Assembly (NCBI RefSeq): GCF_949628265.1
Contig: NC_088787.1
Span: forward strand, 6,624,501 to 6,688,500
Direction of reading: 5' to 3'
DNA length: 64,000 bases
Origin: Cloeon dipterum
Lineage: Eukaryota > Arthropoda > Insecta > Ephemeroptera > Baetidae
The translations under genes and the position numbers were made by a program. This document shows positions 58,029 to 64,000 of this stretch, one piece after another. The notes under the pieces were generated by a model. It saw only the letters and a list, made by a program, of their open reading frames with translations, was not told the DNA's origin and ran no database searches. Within the stretch, counting starts at the first letter, position 1; each line of letters begins with the position of its first letter.

Positions 58029-59470
58029 TTTTAATGATTTTGAGAAGGTAGAGCAGCGCTTGCTGGAGCAGGAGAGACAGACAACGTGTTGCACGGGATA
58101 CGACGAAACAAGCACTTAAAGCCGCGCTGCGCTCCTGCTCTCCTGCTCTCCTCCAGATTCCTTCTTCTGCCAGTACGCATGCTCAGTGATATGGATGCCA
58201 GGTGCTTTAATGTTAAAAACCTGAGCTTTCTCCTTTAAATATTATGATGTTTCAAAATTTTGGTGAAAAGAGTACGAAATACAAATTTATATTAGTATAT
58301 TATTGGCATTCAAAATGATGAAAATTATGGGAAAAACGGCATGGGGGCTGCTAACACTGCAACTGGCAACCCTAGGTCCAACTGAGGCAACATAATATTC
58401 CCTCTGCCGCGCGTTTCTATCCCTCTAACACCGAGCTCCAGGGCCGCGGCCAAAGTGGGCCACGCGGAGTGCCCGGACCGCCCAATATTTCTAAATCTTC
58501 ACTATCATGCAGCCCGCGTTCGTGGCTGTCGCGGCTAAAATTTTATTTAATGGTTTTTTTGGGACTCGGGCTGAAGGCAACAAGACAACCCAAATTCATA
58601 TTATTCAATTCTTTGTTTTGGCTAAAATAATTTCAAAATCCAAGGAAAAATCATAAAAAATATCGAAAAATAAAGTTTCTACTCTTTAAGGTTTGTTGCA
58701 TACCCACACACTTACATTTTTTTCTCGAATTGTGTTTAAAAAGTAAACGCGCAGCGATGCAGCGCGAGCGAGGCCTAACTTTCCGGCTCAATATGAGCCG
58801 AGTGAAGTTTCAGGTTCAATTTAAGCCTGAAAACGCAGCGCGGCTCAAATTAACCCCGAGCGGACCGATTCTTTTTTAAAAGCAAACATGTACCTGGCCG
58901 AAATTAATGGTTTTTCGACGCCGAAACCGGATTTCTGCCGACGAAATGTTGACCGGCCGGGGGTGGGGGGGGGGGTCAGTGGTAGTGGGCCGCGGAGGCT
59001 CGGTGGACCCCGGTTAAAAATTTAGCGCCAGCATAAAATTTCACTGAGCTTAATTAACAATTTTTCTTCATCAGCTTAATCTCGTCTGCACTGATTTAAA
59101 ATTTTTAAACGGGCATGAAATATTTTAATTGAGCCGCGACATTCCTGAGTATTTACGTGATTCCCCAAATGGGTGCAACCATGGCCTTTTCATACAATGG
59201 ATTAACCCTCAACGGCAGCTAACAATAAGCTGACTCACCAGCAGCGCGCAGAGGGTGTCTCGATTGTCATGTCATCTTCCCAGAGGAAGCGAATGTTTTT
59301 TTCTGGAAAATAATTTACTATTGTTGTGCTTAGGCAAGAAGAATTTGCAGCTGCATCCCATTTCCGTCTGCACATCAATGCGACCACCCAGGTAGCACAC
59401 AAAGTGTCACTCGGACATCACTATCATGTCAAAATTTTACTTTTGTGATATCAGAAAATGACATTTACAA
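58029..59470. other. 5' flank of LRR copy 4
   Basis: Parallels 25238-26640: probable leader and promoter of the LRR gene, a GC-rich patch at 58400-58530 and a G-run at 58964-58975. An extra CAATTTAAGCCTGAAAACGC segment occurs at about 58825. No gene. Confidence 0.45.
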
Positions 59471-59474
59471 TAAT

Positions 59475-59716
59475 GCATTGAAAGACTGTTCAGCGGCACA
59501 GTTTCCTTCCAAGTGTAAGGCGTATGTGAGTGCGTGTTTCTAGTGCAGCTTAATTCCCCTCCTTTCAAGGCCCATTCCGGCTCTGCCCTCCTGGCTAGAG
59601 TTTTAGCGAGATGTTTTTTCCAGGAATGGTGCCATTTCTCACTGTGTGCTTTATATTTTTAGTTTTACAAATTGTTTTTTAACATGTATGTGCATATCTT
59701 TTGGTGAGAATAAACT
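59475..59716 (+). mobile_element. LINE 3' fragment (fourth unit)
   Basis: Counterpart of 26637-26878 with small differences, carried in the diverged unit that ends at 63060. 59717 to about 61300 has no supportable gene. Confidence 0.45.
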
Positions 59717-61309
59717 GGCCACGAGCACTGGAGACTGGAGAGCTATTTTTGCACGCAGTCAAACAACGTCAATAACGAAGCAGCCGCTTTATTTTTTTCA
59801 CTAGTTATCTTGCGTGCCGGCGCCATAAAAGTGGAGCCTGTGTTTTTTCTGCTCATCCGCACCGACTTCGTAAAAGAGTTTTATTTCTCGGCTGTGGCGA
59901 CTTTTGCTATCGGCGCCGAGCGGATGCCCTTTAAATAATTTATTGCATAAATCTAAAATTAACAAATTTGTGTGTATGTGTGTGTGAATGCAGCCGGCTC
60001 ACTTGAAGCACGAAAAATTAATGAAAACTCCCCTCGCTTGGAAGAAGCTTTTCGCTGGCAATTTGTTTCGTCCTCAACTATAATTTTTTGTTGACAGGTG
60101 CGGAAAATTTATTGAATTTTTCAATAGATCAACTCAAACGACTACTCATTATTATGTAAAATGCCCCGTTAGGAATATAAATATATTAAAAGGGGATTAG
60201 AAACTGACCAAGATCAACTGCTAAATATGTTTGAAATTTTCATGGGAAAATCATACTAATTGCGGGTGGCGAAAGTAAAGAAGAGGCAGGAAATAGATCA
60301 CAAAGATATAAAAAACAGAGACGAAAAAAACAGAATTGACAGTTGAAGTGTTGAGGCAGCTGTGCTACACATTTCCGAACATCGGGAAATCTCTTCTGAA
60401 TTTTTAAAAACGAGGAAGAGGCAAATCGTTGTAGATTTTTACAAAAAAAAATGGATATTTATTAAATGTTCCCTAGAAATGCTCTATCAATTTTTAAAAA
60501 GTTGAAACCTTTGAAGATTACCCGGGCCGACTTCGACTTAAAATAAATTTTAATTTGTGACCCTTCTCATCCGCGCTCTGTATTGGGGGACGTGCAAGCC
60601 TGAGCAATTAATAATTTACCTGGTGCACTATTTCTTCAGTTTCCAAAAGAGTTCAGTTTACACGATTTTATTGCCCAGGAGGCGGCGTCTATTGTGTCTT
60701 ATTACCGCCCAGCAGCACGCTAATTTTCATATTTTAGGGTGGCTGTGCAACCTCCACAGTTCGTATTTTCTCTGCCTCGGCAGTTGCCATCTCGCATCCC
60801 AGAGAATTATAACAATAACCTTTTCACACAATGCGACTGCGATGACTCAGCCTTGCCGCTTCACAACCAACGCACAAGGGTAACTCAATATTTCTCTTCC
60901 AAATTTTGTCAAATAAGTCGCTTTGCCACCCAAAACCAGTGTATTTTTTCTGGAAATTAATTTATTGTCGTCTTTGTTGTTATAAATGCGAAATAATTTG
61001 CATTTCCGTCAGAGCAGTGGTGAGCCTTCCAAAGTTTTGATCTACGGTCGTATTTTAGAAGACCGGTTTTTTTTCTTGCCATCTTGGGTGGTCAACTGTC
61101 AGTGAGAGATTTACGAGACAAGCTGAGCATTAAATACACGGTCATTCCATCTGCCAGCTTGGGGGATGCAAGGTCAGTTTCGAGGGATATAAAAGGTTTT
61201 TGTCAGTTGAAAGAACGCGCTGCAGGGCGAGAATAAAGTGTGCTTGACAAAAAACGCTTTTAAAGGAAAAATAAGGAAAAGCAAAATTCTTAGAAATCAA
61301 ACTGAACTA

Positions 61310-62150
61310 CTTGTTGATGGATGTCGGCCGGCCTCGGGTCTACAGGCTCGCGTTGGGGCAGATCAGGCCGAAGATTGCTTTATGTCACGACGTATAGCAG
61401 ATAGAAAATGCCGCCCGCTTGAAAAGCATATCAAGATCCACTTGGCATCCTTAGAAAATTACATAAAATTTCAATAAATAAAATTAACGTAAAGAATGTA
61501 TTTTACTTTAAACCAATCACTTTAAATCCCAAGCATCTGAACAGGGTTGAGAAGGAAAATATTGAAATTGATTCCCGATTTCCGATTTCTATAAACAGAT
61601 CACCGGCCTGCTGGCCACTACAAAATTGGAGAGAGGCGCCGAGTGGAGGCGCTCGAGTTTTTCTATATTTTGACTGATCGCGCGTGGAATTCGCAATGAG
61701 AGCTAGAACGACGTCACAGTCCGCAAAAAATAAAAAAATTCAACATTACTTACAACAATCACTTCTTGGGATTGAATTTTAATTTGATTTCCTTACTCCT
61801 ACCTAACTTTTCTAAAGCAGTGAAGAAACTAATAATGTATAACATTTATAGCTTTTAGTAATTAATACAAAGTAAATTAATTACAGCTTTAACTACTGAT
61901 TTGAAATTTGAATTTTGTAATTGAAAAAGAGATTGGTAGAGCCGTCAAAACTTACTCCTAAAAATGTAATCGTCAAAAACCCATTTCAATATATCCCAAT
62001 CCTGCAATAAATGGCTGTTATATATTTTATTGAATCCTGAAAAATGTTTTAGGAAGGAAGAAACTTGATCTACTACATCTAGTGCTCTGCCTAGCTAATC
62101 GAAGAGACCGAAGAATGGGTTTTGAGGAAAGATTTTGTTTTCAGATAGAA
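61310..62150 (+). pseudogene. Decayed Mth-like 5' region, fourth unit
   Basis: Like 28450-29446, but with a different deletion: a GGCGCTCGAG stretch and a CRE-like CGACGTCA (61709-61716) remain, while the GAGTTTCGGCGATC leader is missing. It ends with the same exon 3 start remnant (GTGCTCTGCCTAGCTAATCG). Non-functional. Confidence 0.6.
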
Positions 62151-62335
62151 AAACGGGAAAAATGCAACAAGATCATCGTTATACATTTACTTTTATTTAA
62201 GCATAAAACAATTTAATTTATTCCTGAAAGGCTTATGAGACAAATTATTCATCTTCCCCAGGGAAGCAAATAAAATGCTTAAGAATTAATCGGCAAGTGT
62301 TAACAAAAAGGGCGAAACTGCCTTTTTGTGACCCG

Positions 62336-62930
62336 TTAAAAATATTTAAGACCAAAAAATTCAATCACCAAAGAGAGATTTCCTGCGGTTCGGCCGCCTG
62401 CTGCTGCTGCTGTTGTCTGCGTCTGTGTCCGAAGCCGAGAAGGTTGTTGAGCGGCCCGCCGTTGAGCAGCCAGCCGAGTGGCCGCCGGACGGGCTGCTCG
62501 TTGTCGGTTTTCTGCGGCCGCGGAGTGCGGATCCACGCCGGGCTGAGCACGAACGGCCGCTGCGTCGGCCGCTTCTTCTTCGGCCGCCGCGTCGTCATCG
62601 TCGTGGTCGGCGGAGGCCACGTGGCCGCCGGCCTGTGCCCCACCGAAGGATCCGGCCTGCGAGGAGCCGCCGTTGGCGCCGAAAGTGGCCGTTTGCGAGC
62701 CGGCGTTTGCCGCCGAGTGGCCGCCGCCGGCCTGCGCGTTGCCGTAGCCGGCGCCGAGACTGGCGCCGCCGTTGGCGCCGAATGTGGCCGTCTGGGTGCC
62801 CGCGTTGGCGGTGGCGTGGCCGTTGTTCACCGAGGCGCCGGCCGTGCCTGCGGCCAAAGAGGCGTCGCCGTTCGAGCCGAAACTGGCAGACTGGGAGCCG
62901 GGGTTTGATGTTATACCTGAAATTTTCAGG
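62336..62930 (-). pseudogene. 33-residue-repeat protein fragment, frameshifted
   Basis: Equivalent to the terminal segment at 29651-30206. An 11-bp deletion after QAGGH (about 62618, GGCCACGTGGCC) shifts the frame, so the repeats read into Asp/Glu/Ala-rich sequence while the true tail (RRPKKKRPTQRPF, GGPLNNLLGFG, poly-Gln) lies in another frame. The upstream repeat segment is missing; the homology ends at about 63060. Confidence 0.65.
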
Positions 62931-63060
62931 TGGGCTGTTGGTTTACTAGGGCCCTTAAAGATTCAAGCAAACGTCGAGACAAATTTTGTTTTCGATCACC
63001 AATTATTTCAAAGGCAATTAATTTTCCTTCTATTTTTCTAAACAAAATACATAGAAATTG

Positions 63061-64000
63061 TAAATTTGTATAGAGCAATACTATTTATTTCTCGATTACA
63101 TGGTACAGTGCATTTTTAATCCATTAAAGCTTGCTTTGAACTTGTCTCCATGCAACTTTTTCTTGGTGATTGTGCTGGGGCAAGATATGAAATGAAATTC
63201 AGTGAAATTTCTGACTAATCAGTAGAAAAGATTGTTTCGTAAACTACTGCATAAATTAGAAAACGAAGAAAACGGTAACCTTCACGGTTCTTTACGCTGA
63301 ATTGAATAGTATCAAACCAATTACTGATCGCATTTAATCCAATAGTTCTAAATTAATTTGATTGTCAGAAATGCAAATTGAAAACAGTTGCTTAAAAATA
63401 AATACATATATTCAGAAAAATAAAATGAATACTAGCAGTAGAAATTCCATTTAATCACATTTAATTTCAGCTCACGAAGGTACAATTTTTTAACTATGAC
63501 ATTATGAAGCAAAATTCAAAATAAACTTACAAGCTACGTTTTTTAAGATAGATCGCGACTGTAGGTGTTGAATTCTGTCTTTAAAACTTTAAAAGACGTT
63601 GAAACAGAGTTAATTTTCAAGCAAAAGTGTCAAAATATATAGGTGTTTCTAGACACATGGTCGCACGCACTATGCTCATGGAAAAATTGTTAAAACATTT
63701 CTCACAATTTATTCGGATCCATTATTCGACAGAATGGAAATTGTACAAAATCGAAATTAAAATCAATAAACTGGAACACAGCCATGATAGCAGACAGAAA
63801 CCACTGTTTAAATACTTTAAAGAGCAAAGAAAAAATTCCTGCATTTCGGCCGCCTGCTGCTGCTGTTGTCTGCGTCTGTTTCCGAGGCCGAGAAGGTTGT
63901 TGAGTGGCCGCCGGACGGGCTGCTCGTTGTCGGTTTTCTGCGGCCGCGGAGTGCGGATCCACGCCGGGCTGAGCACGAACGGCCGCTGCGTCGGCCGCTT
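63061..64000. repeat. Second copy of the 50511-51600 block, cut by the window edge
   Basis: Starts TAAATTTGTATAGAGCAATAC immediately after repeat-protein flank sequence. It matches the 50.5-51.5 kb block with moderate divergence and continues into the repeat-protein C-terminus. Confidence 0.7.
63722..64000 (-). CDS. Repeat-protein C-terminus, partial at window edge
   Basis: The minus strand reads VLSPAWIRTPRPQKTDNEQP, VRRPLNNLLGLGNRRR, a shorter Gln run and AAEMQEF, then an unusual hydrophobic tail to the stop at 63722. Compared with 29651 it has an in-frame 27-bp deletion removing GWLLNGGPL. The remainder lies beyond the window, so intactness is unknown. Confidence 0.45.
   Translation of the reverse strand, partial: KRPTQRPFVLSPAWIRTPRPQKTDNEQPVRRPLNNLLGLGNRRRQQQQQAAEMQEFFLCSLKYLNSGFCLLSWLCSSLLILISILYNFHSVE

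Overview
The window is nuclear DNA of an arthropod, most likely an insect. The background is AT-rich, genes have short exons and GT-AG introns, and the first third is a tandem array of Methuselah-like (Mth) class B-type GPCR genes, a receptor family expanded in arthropods. I could not place the species or order. There are no bacterial features, tRNAs, rRNAs or CRISPR arrays that I can see.

Region 1 (1-20.3 kb, + strand) holds the Mth-like array: a 5'-partial gene (1-2285), three complete six-exon genes (4706-7253, 13286-15968, 17785-20201; 453, 461 and 467 aa), one copy that has lost its ectodomain exons (10219-11930), and decayed single exons (3310, 12211, 16855). Each copy is preceded by a recognisable paralogous 5' block, and most blocks carry a cAMP-response-element palindrome (TGACGTCA) or a one-base variant.

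Region 2 (20.3-58 kb, mostly - strand) holds four complete copies of a six-exon leucine-rich-repeat (LRR) protein gene (21102-25237, 31113-34849, 40708-44444, 53705-58028). I rebuilt the splice junctions; all four stay open (465, 434, 434 and 465 aa). They form two subfamilies: copies 1 and 4, with a Cys-rich tail, and copies 2 and 3, nearly identical and truncated. Copies 2 and 3 lie in a near-perfect 9.59 kb tandem duplication (about 26.28-35.87 and 35.88-45.47 kb). Each LRR gene is followed by a fragment of a second gene, encoding a Gly/Ala/Ser/Thr-rich protein with 33-residue repeats and a basic, poly-Gln C-terminus. The duplicated units also carry decayed Mth 5' regions and the 3' end of a non-LTR retrotransposon, so Mth, LRR and repeat-protein sequences have been duplicated together.

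Region 3 (45.5-64 kb) is a more diverged mosaic of the same blocks plus a single-copy island at 47.9-50.5 kb. A perfect match to the CTCF core motif sits between the last Mth gene and the first LRR gene (20604), and again at the equivalent place beside the Mth relic next to LRR copy 4 (53210).

The Mth genes should encode plasma-membrane receptors. The LRR proteins have no obvious signal peptide or membrane segment and are probably intracellular; their function is unknown. Exon coordinates were derived by hand from splice consensus, paralogue comparison and reading-frame continuity, and could be off by a base or two.
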